DNA of 64,000 nt from Paracoccus zhejiangensis (GTDB lineage: Bacteria; Pseudomonadota; Alphaproteobacteria; Rhodobacterales; Rhodobacteraceae). Below are positions 54,784-63,899 of the stretch, in pieces. Position 1 is the first letter of the stretch; every line of letters starts with the position of its first letter. Where the stretch lies: positions 3,778,501-3,842,500 of the forward strand of contig NZ_CP025430.1 in the NCBI RefSeq assembly GCF_002847445.1. Reading direction: 5' to 3'. Under the pieces are notes generated by a model. That model did no database searches. It saw only the letters and a program-made list of their open reading frames with translations, and was not told the origin of the DNA. Position numbers and translations under genes: made by a program.

Positions 54784-55629
54784 TTACTCCGCCGGGACAG
54801 CGATTGGCGTGACCGGGTCTTCCGCCGGGCGGGCGGGCGAGGTCTTGTGATGGGTGGCATAGATCATCGCGCCGACAAAGGTCAGCCCGCCGACCAGATT
54901 GCCCAGAACAGTCGGGATCTCGTTCCAGATCAGGTAATCGGCGATGGTGAAATTGCCGCCCAGCAGCAGGCCGGAGGGGAAGAGGAACATGTTCACGATG
55001 GAATGCTCGAATCCCATGTAGAAGAAGACGAGGATCGGCATCCACATGGCGATGACCTTGCCCGAAACGCTGGTCGACATCATCGCCGCCACCACGCCGG
55101 TCGAGACCATCCAGTTGCACATCACCGCGCGGATGAAGAGGGTCAGCATCCCCGCCGCGCCATGGGCAGCGTAACCCAGCGTCCGACCTTCGCCGATATG
55201 GCCGATCTGCTGGCCGACGGCATTCGGTTCCTCGGAAAAGCCGAAGGTGACGATGATCGCCATGAACAGGGCGACGGTCATCGCGCCAAGGAAATTTCCG
55301 GCAAAGACGAGCCCCCAGTTGCGCAGCATCCCGTTCAGGGTGACGCCGGGCCGGCGGTTCAGCAAGGCCAGCGGCACGAGGGTGAAAACCCCGGTCAGCA
55401 AATCGAAACCCAGCAGGTACAGCATACAAAAGCCGACCGGGAACAACAGCGCCCCGATCAACGGGTTGCCGGTGTTGACGGTGACGGTCACGGCGAAGGC
55501 CGCCGCCAGCGCGAGGATCGCGCCGGCCATGTAGGCGCGGATCAGCGTATCCTTGGTGGACATGAAGATCTTGGCCTCGCCCGCATCGATCATCTTCCTG
55601 GCGAAGTCTTGGGGGGTGACGTAGGACAT
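54784..55629 (-). CDS. nasH: Formate/nitrite transporter-family protein NasH
   Basis: A 281-residue FNT-family channel (FocA/NirC relative) with six helices. Family stretches: GAILALAAAFAV, FTLVPLALLNRRPG and the late GFEHSIVNMF. In Paracoccus denitrificans NasH is the nitrite transporter of the same cluster, between nasG and nasC as here. It would let external nitrite in or balance nitrite across the membrane. 3 bp to nasC. Confidence 0.92.
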   Translation of the reverse strand: MSYVTPQDFARKMIDAGEAKIFMSTKDTLIRAYMAGAILALAAAFAVTVTVNTGNPLIGALLFPVGFCMLYLLGFDLLTGVFTLVPLALLNRRPGVTLNGMLRNWGLVFAGNFLGAMTVALFMAIIVTFGFSEEPNAVGQQIGHIGEGRTLGYAAHGAAGMLTLFIRAVMCNWMVSTGVVAAMMSTSVSGKVIAMWMPILVFFYMGFEHSIVNMFLFPSGLLLGGNFTIADYLIWNEIPTVLGNLVGGLTFVGAMIYATHHKTSPARPAEDPVTPIAVPAE

Positions 55630-55654
55630 GGGGGTTCCTTTCCTGCGATGTTAT

Positions 55655-56002
55655 TCAGGCGGCGCTGCGCCGTGTCAGCATCTCTGCGCTGACTAGCACC
55701 CGCCCGCCCTCGACCCTTGCGGCATAGCTGCGCACGGATCCCTCGTCCGCGCCCTGCGCCTGACCGCTGTTCAGATCGAAGACCCAGTTGTGCAGCGGGC
55801 AGGTGATGGTGTGGCCGGCGACGATACCCTCGGACAGCGGGCCGCCCTTGTGCGGGCAGCGGTCGTCCAGCGCGAAGACGCGGTCGTCATGGGTGCGAAA
55901 GATCGCGATGCAGCCCGCGCCCGTGCGTAAGAGACGCGCACCCTGTTGGGGAATGTCACTCAGCGCGGCGATGTCCAGCCATTCGGTTGCTTGCGCCATC
56001 AT
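55655..56002 (-). CDS. nasG: Rieske-type nitrite reductase small subunit NasG
   Basis: A 115-residue NirD/NasG protein with a Rieske [2Fe-2S] site: Cys49-x-His51 in RCPHKGG and Cys68-x2-His71 in TCPLHNW. In P. denitrificans it moves electrons between NasB and NasC. The start overlaps nasB by ATGA; a second ATG follows at once, with GGAGG upstream of both. Confidence 0.93.
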   Translation of the reverse strand: MMAQATEWLDIAALSDIPQQGARLLRTGAGCIAIFRTHDDRVFALDDRCPHKGGPLSEGIVAGHTITCPLHNWVFDLNSGQAQGADEGSVRSYAARVEGGRVLVSAEMLTRRSAA

Positions 56003-58431
56003 TCGGCTGCCTCCAGTCGCAGATCGGCCAGCGGCGAAAATTCGTCGCGCGCGCCGGGTTTGGCATGTTCGGCCCAGGGGTCCTTGCGATAGACCGACTG
56101 GCTGAGTTCGAAACGTTCAACCAGCGCGCGGCGCTGATCCGGATCATCGACGACCTGCGCCTTGACCCAGTCGAGTCCGACCCTTGCGGTCCATTTCCAC
56201 GCCCGATCGAGATAGCGGGCATTCTCGCGGTAAAGCTGGATGAAGGCGGTTATGATCTCGACCGCCTCGTCCTCGGTCGGAACGGTGACCAGAAGTTCGG
56301 TTTCCTTCACCTCCATCCCGGCGGCGCCCGAGACGCTGACCTGATAGCCGCTATCGACACAGACGACGCCCACATCCTTGCAGGTCGCCTCGGCGCAGTT
56401 GCGCGGGCAGCCCGAGACGCCCAGCTTGACCTTGTGCGGGGTCCAGCTGCCCCAGAGCAGCTTTTCCAGCCGGATGCCGAGGCCCGTCGAATCCTGCGTG
56501 CCGAAGCGGCAGAACTCGCTGCCTACGCAGGTTTTCACCGTCCGCAACCCCTTGGAATAGGCATGGCCCGAGACCATGCCGGCATCGTTCAGATCGGCCC
56601 ACATGGCGGGCAGGTCCTCTTTCCGGACGCCCAGCAGGTCGATGCGCTGGCCGCCAGTGACCTTGACCATCGGCACGTTGTATTTCTCGGCGGCGTCGGC
56701 AATGGCGCGCAGTTCCGCCGGCGTGGTGACGCCGCCCCACATGCGCGGCACCACCGAATAGGTTCCGTCCTTTTGGATATTGGCGTGGTTGCGCTCGTTG
56801 ACAAAGCGCGACTGGCGGTCGTCCTGATAGTCGAGAGGCCAGTCGGCCAGCAGGTAGAAGTTCAGCGCCGGGCGGCATTTGGCGCAGCCATCCGGCGTGG
56901 TCCAGCCGCATTCCTGCATGACGGCGGGCATGGATTTCAGCCCCTTGGCCTTGATCAGCCGGCGCACGTCCTCATGTGCCAGTTCGGTGCAACCGCACAT
57001 GCCGGCAGGGGTGTCGACCACCTCGCCGCCAAGGGTCAGCGCCATGACCTGCTGCACCAGCCCGGTGCAGGTGCCGCAGGAGGCGCTGGCCTTGGTGGTG
57101 GCGCGCAGCTTGTCCAGCGTATCGGCACCGCCAAGGACGGCATCGACGATCCTGCCCTTGCAGACGCCGTTGCAGCCGCAGATCTCTGCGTCAGGCGGCA
57201 ATGCTGCAACGGCCGCCATAGGGTCCACGGAGCCCCCGCCCTGAAAGGCCGGGCCAAAGATCAGCGTGTCGCGCATCTGGGATATGTCGGTCTGGTCCTT
57301 GATCAGACCGAAGAACCAGCTGCCATCCGCCGTGTCGCCATACATGACCGCGCCGACCAGCCGGTCGCCCTCGATCACCAGCCGTTTGTAGATGCCGCGG
57401 CCGGGGTCGCGGAAGACGATATCCTCGCGGGTCGGGCCATCGGCGAAATCGCCGGCGCTGAAGAGGTCGCAGCCGGTCACCTTCAGCTTGGTCGCGGTCT
57501 GCACCGGCTGGAAGGCCGAGGCCTCGCCCATCAGTGTCGCGGCCAGGACCTTCGCCTGATCGTAAAGCGGCGCGACGAGGCCGAAAAGCTGCTGGCGATG
57601 CTCGACGCATTCGCCAAGGGCAAAGACCGAGGGGTCCGAGGTCCGCAACTGGTCATCGACGGTAATCCCGCGCTCGACCTCCAGATGCGCATCGACGGCA
57701 AGGCGGGTCTCGGGGCGGATGCCCACGGCCATCACCACCAGATCGGCGCCATAGACGGTGCCATCTTCCAGCAGCACCGCCTCGGCATGGGTCTCGCCGA
57801 GAATGGCCTTGGTGGCGCCCTTGCAATGGACCTTGATGCCGCGTGCCTCCAGCGCCTTTTGCAGCAGGTAACCGGCCGAGGGGTCCAACTGGCGTTCCAT
57901 CAGGTGGCCCATCAGGTGGATGACGGTCACCTTCATGCCGCGCATCTGCAGGCCCGCAGCGGCCTCGAGACCAAGTAGCCCGCCACCGATCACCACGGCT
58001 TCCGCACCAGGCTGGGCAGCGGCGATCATGGCGTTGGTGTCATGGAGATCGCGATAGGCGATGACGCCGGGCAGGTCGCGGCCCACCACCGGGATCATGA
58101 AGGGCGCGGAACCCGTGGCGATGACCAGCTTGTCATAGGGCACCGCGCCGTTCTGGCCGTGAACGATCCTGCGCTTGCGGTCGATGCCGGTGACATGCTC
58201 GCCAAAGCGGGTGGTGATGCCGCGCGACTGATACCAGTCCGCGTCATGGGTGACGATGTCCTCGTAGGTCTTTTCGCCCGACAGTACCGGCGACAGCATG
58301 ATGCGGTTATAGTTCCCGCGTGGCTCGGCATTGAAGAGGGTGATCTGATAGGGCGCATTCGCATCGGTCAGATGCTCCAGCATCCGGCCCGAGGCCATGC
58401 CCGCGCCGATGACGACCAGCTTTTCCATCAT
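55999..58431 (-). CDS. nasB: Assimilatory nitrite reductase NasB (NirB-like)
   Basis: An 810-residue NADH-dependent nitrite reductase large subunit, reducing nitrite to ammonium. An FAD/NAD domain opens with VIGAGMASGRML. A central BFD-like [2Fe-2S] domain has CGCNGVCKG and CGTC. The sirohaem/[4Fe-4S] motif pairs CVGSEFCRFG with GCPRNCAEA. P. denitrificans NasB has nearly the same length. It overlaps the ATPase gene by ATGA and nasG by 4 bp. Confidence 0.95.
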   Translation of the reverse strand: MMEKLVVIGAGMASGRMLEHLTDANAPYQITLFNAEPRGNYNRIMLSPVLSGEKTYEDIVTHDADWYQSRGITTRFGEHVTGIDRKRRIVHGQNGAVPYDKLVIATGSAPFMIPVVGRDLPGVIAYRDLHDTNAMIAAAQPGAEAVVIGGGLLGLEAAAGLQMRGMKVTVIHLMGHLMERQLDPSAGYLLQKALEARGIKVHCKGATKAILGETHAEAVLLEDGTVYGADLVVMAVGIRPETRLAVDAHLEVERGITVDDQLRTSDPSVFALGECVEHRQQLFGLVAPLYDQAKVLAATLMGEASAFQPVQTATKLKVTGCDLFSAGDFADGPTREDIVFRDPGRGIYKRLVIEGDRLVGAVMYGDTADGSWFFGLIKDQTDISQMRDTLIFGPAFQGGGSVDPMAAVAALPPDAEICGCNGVCKGRIVDAVLGGADTLDKLRATTKASASCGTCTGLVQQVMALTLGGEVVDTPAGMCGCTELAHEDVRRLIKAKGLKSMPAVMQECGWTTPDGCAKCRPALNFYLLADWPLDYQDDRQSRFVNERNHANIQKDGTYSVVPRMWGGVTTPAELRAIADAAEKYNVPMVKVTGGQRIDLLGVRKEDLPAMWADLNDAGMVSGHAYSKGLRTVKTCVGSEFCRFGTQDSTGLGIRLEKLLWGSWTPHKVKLGVSGCPRNCAEATCKDVGVVCVDSGYQVSVSGAAGMEVKETELLVTVPTEDEAVEIITAFIQLYRENARYLDRAWKWTARVGLDWVKAQVVDDPDQRRALVERFELSQSVYRKDPWAEHAKPGARDEFSPLADLRLEAAE

Positions 58432-60071
58432 GCGGCCTCCTTCTTGTGACCGTGTTCGTATTCCTCGAGGAAACCGATGATCTCCTCGCGATAGGCGTAG
58501 TAATCGGGGTGTTTCAGCAGCTCCTTGCGGCTGCGCGGGCGGGGCAGGCTCACCTCGGTGATCTTGCCGATGGTGGCCTCTGGCCCGTTGGTCATCATCA
58601 CCACCCGGTCCGCCAGCAGGATCGCCTCGTCCACGTCATGGGTGACGCAGACGGCGGTGACCTTGGTCCGGTCCCAGACCTCCATCAGCACTTCCTGCAA
58701 TTCCCAACGGGTCAGGCTGTCGAGCATGCCGAAGGGTTCATCGAGCAGCAGGAGTTTCGGCGAAAGGGCGAAGGCGCGGGCGATGCCGACGCGCTGGCGC
58801 ATCCCGTTCGACATTTCCGAGGCGGGCCGGTGCATCGCGTCGCCCAGACCCACGCGCTCGAGGTAATATTCCACGACCTCCTGCCGCTCGGCGCGGCTGG
58901 CGGTCGGGTAGACGCGATCAACGCCGATGGCGACGTTTTCCCGCGCGGTCAGCCAGGGGAAGAGGCTGGGCGACTGGAAAACCACCGCACGCTCGGGGTC
59001 GGCGCCCTCGACATGGGTGCCGTCAAGGATGATCGCGCCCTTGCTGATCGGGTTCAGCCCCGCCGCCATGGTCAGCACCGTGGACTTGCCGCAGCCGGAA
59101 TGGCCGATGAGGCTGACGAACTCGCCCTTTTTCAGCGTCAGGTTCACATCCTCGACCACGGTCAGCGGGCCCTTGGGGGTCGGATAGATCTTGTGCAGCT
59201 TCGAAAACTGCAGGTATCGCTCGTCCGCCCGCGCGGCGGCGGCCTTGGCATAGGCGCGCGGCAGGGCGTGCAGCGGGGTCACATTGGGCAGGTTGCGGCG
59301 CTGCTCGGCCGTGACCTGCGCGCCGGCGCGGATCAGGTGGCTGGTGATTTCGGACCGCAGGCTTTTGAAGGCGGGGTCGTGGTTCATCGCCGTGCGGTCG
59401 CGCGGGCGCGGCAGGTTGGTGCGGAACTCGGCGCCGATGCGACCGTCGGGATCGAGGCAGAGGATGCGGTCGGCCAGCACGATGGCCTCGTCCACGTCAT
59501 TGGTGATCAGCACCACGGTCTTGCGGTCGGCCTGCCAGATCGCCTCGATCTCGTCGGCCAGATTGGCCCGGGTCAGCGCGTCCAGCGCCGACAGGGGTTC
59601 GTCGAGCAGCAGGATATCCGGGTCCATGGCCAGCGCGCGGGCGATGCCGACCCGCTGGCGCATCCCGCCCGACAGCTCCGCCGGGCGGCGGCTGGCGGCG
59701 TGGGACAGACCGACCATTGCGATGTATTTCGCCACGCGCGCGTCGATCTCGGCCCTGGTCAGCCGGGGCAGGGCGGCGCGGGTGGCCAGCGCGATATTGC
59801 CGGCAACGGTCAGCCAGGGCATCAGCGAATAGCTTTGAAACACCACCCCGCGCTCCGGCCCCGGCCCGGTGACCGGCTTGCCGCGAAAACTGACGCTGCC
59901 ACTCGTGGGCAGTTCCAGCCCGGCCATCAGGCTGATCAGCGTGGTCTTGCCGGTGCCCGAGAAGCCGAGGATGGCGACGAATTCGCCCTCTGCCACGCTG
60001 AGGTTGATGCCGCTCAGCACCGGCTGATCGCCGTAGGACTTGCCGAGGGCTTTGAGGTCAAGGACGGTCAT
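58428..60071 (-). CDS. Fused NrtC/NrtD-type nitrate ABC ATPase
   Basis: A 547-residue protein with two ATPase domains in one chain, serving NrtB. NBD1: Walker A GFSGTGKT at 36-43, Q-loop Gln79, signature SGGMRQ at 134-139, Walker B around 153-158, but Asn191 (ITND) where the switch His belongs. NBD2: Walker A GHSGCGKS at 323-330, signature SNGMRQ (421-426, Asn in place of Gly), switch His478. A linker of about 60 residues (220-285) separates them. Cyanobacteria encode NrtC and NrtD separately. The two changes would fall on the same composite ATP site. Confidence 0.9.
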   Translation of the reverse strand: MTVLDLKALGKSYGDQPVLSGINLSVAEGEFVAILGFSGTGKTTLISLMAGLELPTSGSVSFRGKPVTGPGPERGVVFQSYSLMPWLTVAGNIALATRAALPRLTRAEIDARVAKYIAMVGLSHAASRRPAELSGGMRQRVGIARALAMDPDILLLDEPLSALDALTRANLADEIEAIWQADRKTVVLITNDVDEAIVLADRILCLDPDGRIGAEFRTNLPRPRDRTAMNHDPAFKSLRSEITSHLIRAGAQVTAEQRRNLPNVTPLHALPRAYAKAAAARADERYLQFSKLHKIYPTPKGPLTVVEDVNLTLKKGEFVSLIGHSGCGKSTVLTMAAGLNPISKGAIILDGTHVEGADPERAVVFQSPSLFPWLTARENVAIGVDRVYPTASRAERQEVVEYYLERVGLGDAMHRPASEMSNGMRQRVGIARAFALSPKLLLLDEPFGMLDSLTRWELQEVLMEVWDRTKVTAVCVTHDVDEAILLADRVVMMTNGPEATIGKITEVSLPRPRSRKELLKHPDYYAYREEIIGFLEEYEHGHKKEAA

Positions 60072-60074
60072 GGC

Positions 60075-61145
60075 TTACCTTTTGTCCGAGAAGGTAATGA
60101 GTTGCTGGATGGCGAACATCATCCGGTCCAGCAGGAAGCCGATCAGGCCGATGGTCAGCACCGCGACCATGATCCGGGCGAGGCTGTCGGAGGAGCCGTT
60201 CTGGAACTCGTCCCAGACGAACTTCCCGAGCCCGGGGTTCTGCGCCAGCATCTCGGCGGCGATCAGCACCATCCAGCCCACCCCGAGCGACAGGCGCAGC
60301 CCGGTGAAGATCAGTGGCAGGGCCGAGGGCAGCACCAGCCGGCGCACCTTGGTCAGCGGCGACAGCTTCAGCACCCGCCCCACATTCACCAGATCGCGGT
60401 CGATCGAGGCCACGCCAAGCGAGGTATTGATGAGCGTCGGCCAGAGCGAGCAGAGCGTGACGGTGATGGCCGAGACGATGAAGCTTTTCGCGAACAGCCC
60501 GTCCGAGCCCGAGGACAGCGCGCTGACCACCATGGTCACGATCGGCAGCCAGGCCAGCGGACTGACCGGCTTGAAGATCTGCACCAGCGGGTTGATCGCG
60601 GCATTGACCGTGGGCGACAACCCGGCGGCGATGCCAAGCGGAACCGCGATCATCGTGCCGATCAGGAAGCCCATGAAGACGGTTTTGATCGAGGTGGCGA
60701 TCTGCTGGTAATAGGTCGGCTTGCCGGTATAGGCGCGTTCCTTGACCTTGTCGGCCTGCCCCTCGGCGACCAGTTGGGCATTGCGCTGATCCTGACGGTC
60801 GTTGAAGGCAGCTTCCTTCTCGCCTTCGCGAAGGGCGTCCTGATGCAGGGTCACGGCCTGCTGCCAGACCTGAACCGGACCCGGTACCGCGCCAAGCGAG
60901 GTCTGCACCTGCGGGGCGAGCGTCGCCCAGAGGATCAGGAAGGCGAGGATCGACAGGATCGGCACGAAAAGCGTGATCCAGAGCTGTTTCATCTGCGCGC
61001 GCGGGCTGTCGCCCATGATCGCGCGCAGAAGCGGCGTCATGAAGGGCAGGCCCAGCACCTTGAACCAGCCATCGGCCTTGCTGATGCGGCTCAGCGCGCG
61101 GGCGCGGCGGGGGCTGTCGAGACGGGTGGGATCGATGGCGGTCAT
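60075..61145 (-). CDS. nrtB: Nitrate ABC transporter permease NrtB
   Basis: A 356-residue permease of the nitrate/sulfonate/taurine type. The first helix is near 68-90, then a long hydrophilic segment rich in charged residues (about 110-160), then the permease core with EAA loop (DRDLVNVGRVLKLSPLTKVRRLVLP). The charged insert is longer than in taurine permeases. ATG 61145 follows GGGAGAAGAGAG; the open frame from TTG 61163 lies in that ribosome site. nrtA ends 16 bp inside this frame. Confidence 0.91.
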   Translation of the reverse strand: MTAIDPTRLDSPRRARALSRISKADGWFKVLGLPFMTPLLRAIMGDSPRAQMKQLWITLFVPILSILAFLILWATLAPQVQTSLGAVPGPVQVWQQAVTLHQDALREGEKEAAFNDRQDQRNAQLVAEGQADKVKERAYTGKPTYYQQIATSIKTVFMGFLIGTMIAVPLGIAAGLSPTVNAAINPLVQIFKPVSPLAWLPIVTMVVSALSSGSDGLFAKSFIVSAITVTLCSLWPTLINTSLGVASIDRDLVNVGRVLKLSPLTKVRRLVLPSALPLIFTGLRLSLGVGWMVLIAAEMLAQNPGLGKFVWDEFQNGSSDSLARIMVAVLTIGLIGFLLDRMMFAIQQLITFSDKR

Positions 61146-61159
61146 GGCTCTCTTCTCCC

Positions 61160-62521
61160 TCAACCCTGAACGTCGCGGCCGATGACGCGCTGGTCGGCCT
61201 TCAGCCCGATGGGCAGGCTGTCCAGGTAGGCGTTCGGCGTGCGGCCGTCATAGGAGATGCCGTCGATGAACTCGGCCGTGGCGGGCTTGTAGCCGTCGCT
61301 GTCCCAGGGGAAGTCGGCTGCGTCGGCCAGCCCCTCGTCGACCAGCATCCGCGCGGCTTCCAGGTAGATCGCGGGCTTGTAGACCGCTGCCGCCGTTTCG
61401 GCATACCAGCCATCGGGCTGGGCGGCCTCGATCTGGCCCCAGCGGCGCATCTGGGTCAGCGTCCAGATGGCGTCGGAATAGAAGGGATAGGTGGCGTTGT
61501 AGCGGAAGAAGACGTTGAAATCGGGCACCGCGCGCCTGTCGCCCGGCTCGTATTCAAAGCTGCCGGTCATCGAATTGGCGATGACCTCGGCATCGGCACC
61601 GACATATTCGGACCGCGACAGGATCTCGACCGCCTCGGCGCGGTTGGCGTTGCCCTCGGCATCCAGCCATTCGGCGGCACGGATGAGCGCCTTGGTCAGC
61701 GCCAGCGTGGTGTTGGGGTTCGCCTCGACGAATTCCGCCGTCAGGCCAAAGACCTTTTCGGGATTGTTCTTCCAGATCTCGATATCGGTGATGACCGGAA
61801 CGCCGATCCCCTTCAGCACCGCCTGCTGGTTCCACGGCTCGCCCACGGAATAGCCGTTGATCGTGCCGGCCTCGAGCGTGGCAGGCATCTGTGGCGGCGG
61901 TGTGACCGACAGGAAGGCATCGGCGCTGATCTGGCCCGAGACATCCTCTGGGCTGTAGAAGCCCGGGTTGATTCCGCCCGCCGCCAGCCAATAGCGCAGC
62001 TCGTAATTATGGGTCGAGACCGGAAAGACCATACCCATGTTGAAGATCTGGCCGCGCGCCCGGAAGTCCTCGATCACCGGCTTCAGCGCGGCGGCCGAGA
62101 CCGGGTGTTCGGGCTTGCCATCTGCACCGACCGGGATCGCCGGCTTCATCGCCGCCCAGACCTCGTTGCTGACGGTGATGGCATTGCCGTTCAGGTCCAT
62201 CGAGAAGGGGGTGACGATATGCGCCTTGGTGCCATAGCCGATGGTCGCGGCCAGCGGCTGCCCGGCCAGCATATGCGCGCCGTCAAGCTCGCCCGAGATT
62301 ACCCGGTCCAGCAGCACCTTCCAGTTGGCCTGCGGCTCTAGCGTCACATACAGCCCCTCGTCCTCGAAGAAATGCTTCTCATAGGCGATGGCGAGGGGCG
62401 CCATGTCGGTCAGCTTGATGAAGCCGAGGGTCAGTTCGTCCTTCTCGACCTCCAGCATCTCGGCCAGCGCGGGGCTGGCAAGGGCAGTGCTGGCGAGAAG
62501 GATCGTGGCGAAGCGTGTCAT
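61160..62521 (-). CDS. nrtA: Nitrate-binding protein NrtA
   Basis: A 453-residue periplasmic nitrate/nitrite-binding protein. The signal peptide ends near residue 20 (LASPALAE). [25 protein letters not shown] opens the binding fold, with [15 protein letters not shown] as the ligand pocket. It lacks the usual lipoprotein Cys of cyanobacterial NrtA, as in other proteobacteria. ATG 62521 follows GGATGGGA; an ATG at 62533 (four residues more) is the alternative. It is first in the structural operon, after the regulated leader. Confidence 0.93.
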   Translation of the reverse strand: MTRFATILLASTALASPALAEMLEVEKDELTLGFIKLTDMAPLAIAYEKHFFEDEGLYVTLEPQANWKVLLDRVISGELDGAHMLAGQPLAATIGYGTKAHIVTPFSMDLNGNAITVSNEVWAAMKPAIPVGADGKPEHPVSAAALKPVIEDFRARGQIFNMGMVFPVSTHNYELRYWLAAGGINPGFYSPEDVSGQISADAFLSVTPPPQMPATLEAGTINGYSVGEPWNQQAVLKGIGVPVITDIEIWKNNPEKVFGLTAEFVEANPNTTLALTKALIRAAEWLDAEGNANRAEAVEILSRSEYVGADAEVIANSMTGSFEYEPGDRRAVPDFNVFFRYNATYPFYSDAIWTLTQMRRWGQIEAAQPDGWYAETAAAVYKPAIYLEAARMLVDEGLADAADFPWDSDGYKPATAEFIDGISYDGRTPNAYLDSLPIGLKADQRVIGRDVQG

Positions 62522-62545
62522 GTCTGTTCCCATCCTGATGGGCCT

Positions 62546-62612
62546 AAAAAAGAAGCCGCCGAACCTTTGGCCGCGCGTAAGGGGGAGGAACGCGGTCAGG
62601 GATCGGCGGCTT
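62546..62612 (-). terminator. Attenuator terminator in the nrtA leader
   Basis: On the minus strand AAGCCGCCGA (62612-62603) pairs perfectly with TCGGCGGCTT (62562-62553), followed by CTTTTTT (62552-62546). The 40-base loop has its own CCGCG/CGCGG stem. It lies just before nrtA and would stop transcription unless prevented. Confidence 0.85.
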
Positions 62613-62621
62613 TGCCTATGG

Positions 62622-62659
62622 CCCCGGTCGATGGGGTCGGGCGGAACGGCGCTGTTCCG
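62622..62659 (-). promoter_or_regulatory. Tandem hairpins of the NasT (ANTAR) target type
   Basis: First hairpin (62659-62642 on minus): CGGAAC, hexaloop AGCGCC, GTTCCG; the loop has A1 and G4, the ANTAR rule. Second (62636-62622): CCCC, loop ATCGACC, GGGG; A1 and G4 fit but the loop is 7 bases. The terminator starts 9 bases further on. The rest of 62660-62747 has a hairpin just after nasS (62702-62739) and no gene. Confidence 0.7.
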
Positions 62660-62747
62660 TTACCCTGACAGTGCGGGCGGCAGCGCGAATCGCCAAGCGG
62701 CCGGCAAGGGGTGAATGCTGCGGTGCAGCGAATTGCCCGAAATCTGG

Positions 62748-63899
62748 TCAGTTATCGGCGGAAGGATCAAAAATCAGGCCGTCGAAGAACCGATTCTCGG
62801 ACAGAATCAGTGAGGCGCGGGTCGCACCCACGGCTTGCGGTACCGGGCAGGCGCCTTCCAGTTTGGACGAGGCGGCGGGCAGAATCGCCAGATCGGCGAG
62901 GTGCTGGCGGTAAAGATCGCTGCGCCAGATCGCCTGCGCCGCCTCGGCGGCGCGGCGTAGGTCGAGGCCAAAGCGCCGGGCCATGCGGCCCGCGATCCAT
63001 GCCGCCTGCGACCGCCAGGGGAAGTTCGCCGCGCCGTGATGAAACTCGAGCAGCGCGGGTGCGCGGATCAGCTCGCCACCGCGCCGGGTCAGCAATTGCC
63101 CGGTCAGCGCCCGGTCGATGATTTCGGGATCAACGCCGAGGCGGTCGGGTTCGGAGAGAATTTCGGAGGCGAGCGGCGCGTTCTGCGGCAGGGACAGCCA
63201 TTGCCCGGCCCGCCAGACCGCCCGCATCAGCCGGCCAGTAAGATCGGCGTTCTCCTCGGCCCAGCCCGCACGGACGGCCAGCACCTTTTCGGGCGCCTGC
63301 GACCAGATCGCGGCACCGGGCAGGATCAGTTCCGCCGCACCCAGCTCCACCGCCTGCGAACCCCAGGGCTCGCCCACGCAGAAGGCCTCGATATCGCCCG
63401 CGCCGATGGCCGCGGCCATGTCAGGGGGCGGGACGGTGGCCAGCGTCACCTGCGGGCCGAGCCAGTAGCCCAGCAATTCGGCATGCATCGAGAAGGGGAA
63501 GGGGACGCCAAGGCGCAGACCGTCGGGGCGGGCGGAGCGCAGGGCCTGACTGGTCGCAACGGCATCGCCGAAGCCGAGATCGGGCCCCGCCGCGCGCATG
63601 TCGCGGGCGAGGTCGGGCGAAACGCCCACCACTTGCCCGTTCATCGATAGCACCATCAGCGTCTCGACCCCCGGGCCGGCCCCGCCCAGCCCCAGCGCGC
63701 GGGCGACCGGCATGGGTGACAGCATATGCGCGGCCTGCACTCGGCCCAGATCCAGGAGGTCGCGCAGCATCGACCAGTTGCCGGCGCGGTGCAGCACCAG
63801 GTCCAGCCGTTCCTGCGCGGCAAAGCCCATGTCGCGGGCGACGATCAGCGGCGCGGCATCGACCAGCGGCATGAAGCCGATCTCCAGCGCCGGGGTCAC
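62748..63899 (-). CDS. nasS: Nitrate/nitrite sensor NasS
   Basis: A 383-residue protein related to NrtA but without a signal peptide, as expected for NasS, the cytoplasmic sensor that holds NasT until nitrate or nitrite binds. LEIGFMPLVDAAPLIVARDMGFAAQE is the NrtA/NasS fold start; AHMLSPMPVA and AFCVGEPWGS mark the binding cleft. It starts at GTG 63899, overlapping the nasT stop (GTGA), the conserved nasTS coupling. Confidence 0.92.
   Translation of the reverse strand: MTPALEIGFMPLVDAAPLIVARDMGFAAQERLDLVLHRAGNWSMLRDLLDLGRVQAAHMLSPMPVARALGLGGAGPGVETLMVLSMNGQVVGVSPDLARDMRAAGPDLGFGDAVATSQALRSARPDGLRLGVPFPFSMHAELLGYWLGPQVTLATVPPPDMAAAIGAGDIEAFCVGEPWGSQAVELGAAELILPGAAIWSQAPEKVLAVRAGWAEENADLTGRLMRAVWRAGQWLSLPQNAPLASEILSEPDRLGVDPEIIDRALTGQLLTRRGGELIRAPALLEFHHGAANFPWRSQAAWIAGRMARRFGLDLRRAAEAAQAIWRSDLYRQHLADLAILPAASSKLEGACPVPQAVGATRASLILSENRFFDGLIFDPSADN

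Noticed and set aside
58446..61169. A plus-strand frame of over 900 codons opposite the nitrate ATPase and permease
   Set aside because: Same reason: it is a mirror of strong minus-strand genes, with His/Gln/Gly-rich translation and no motifs.
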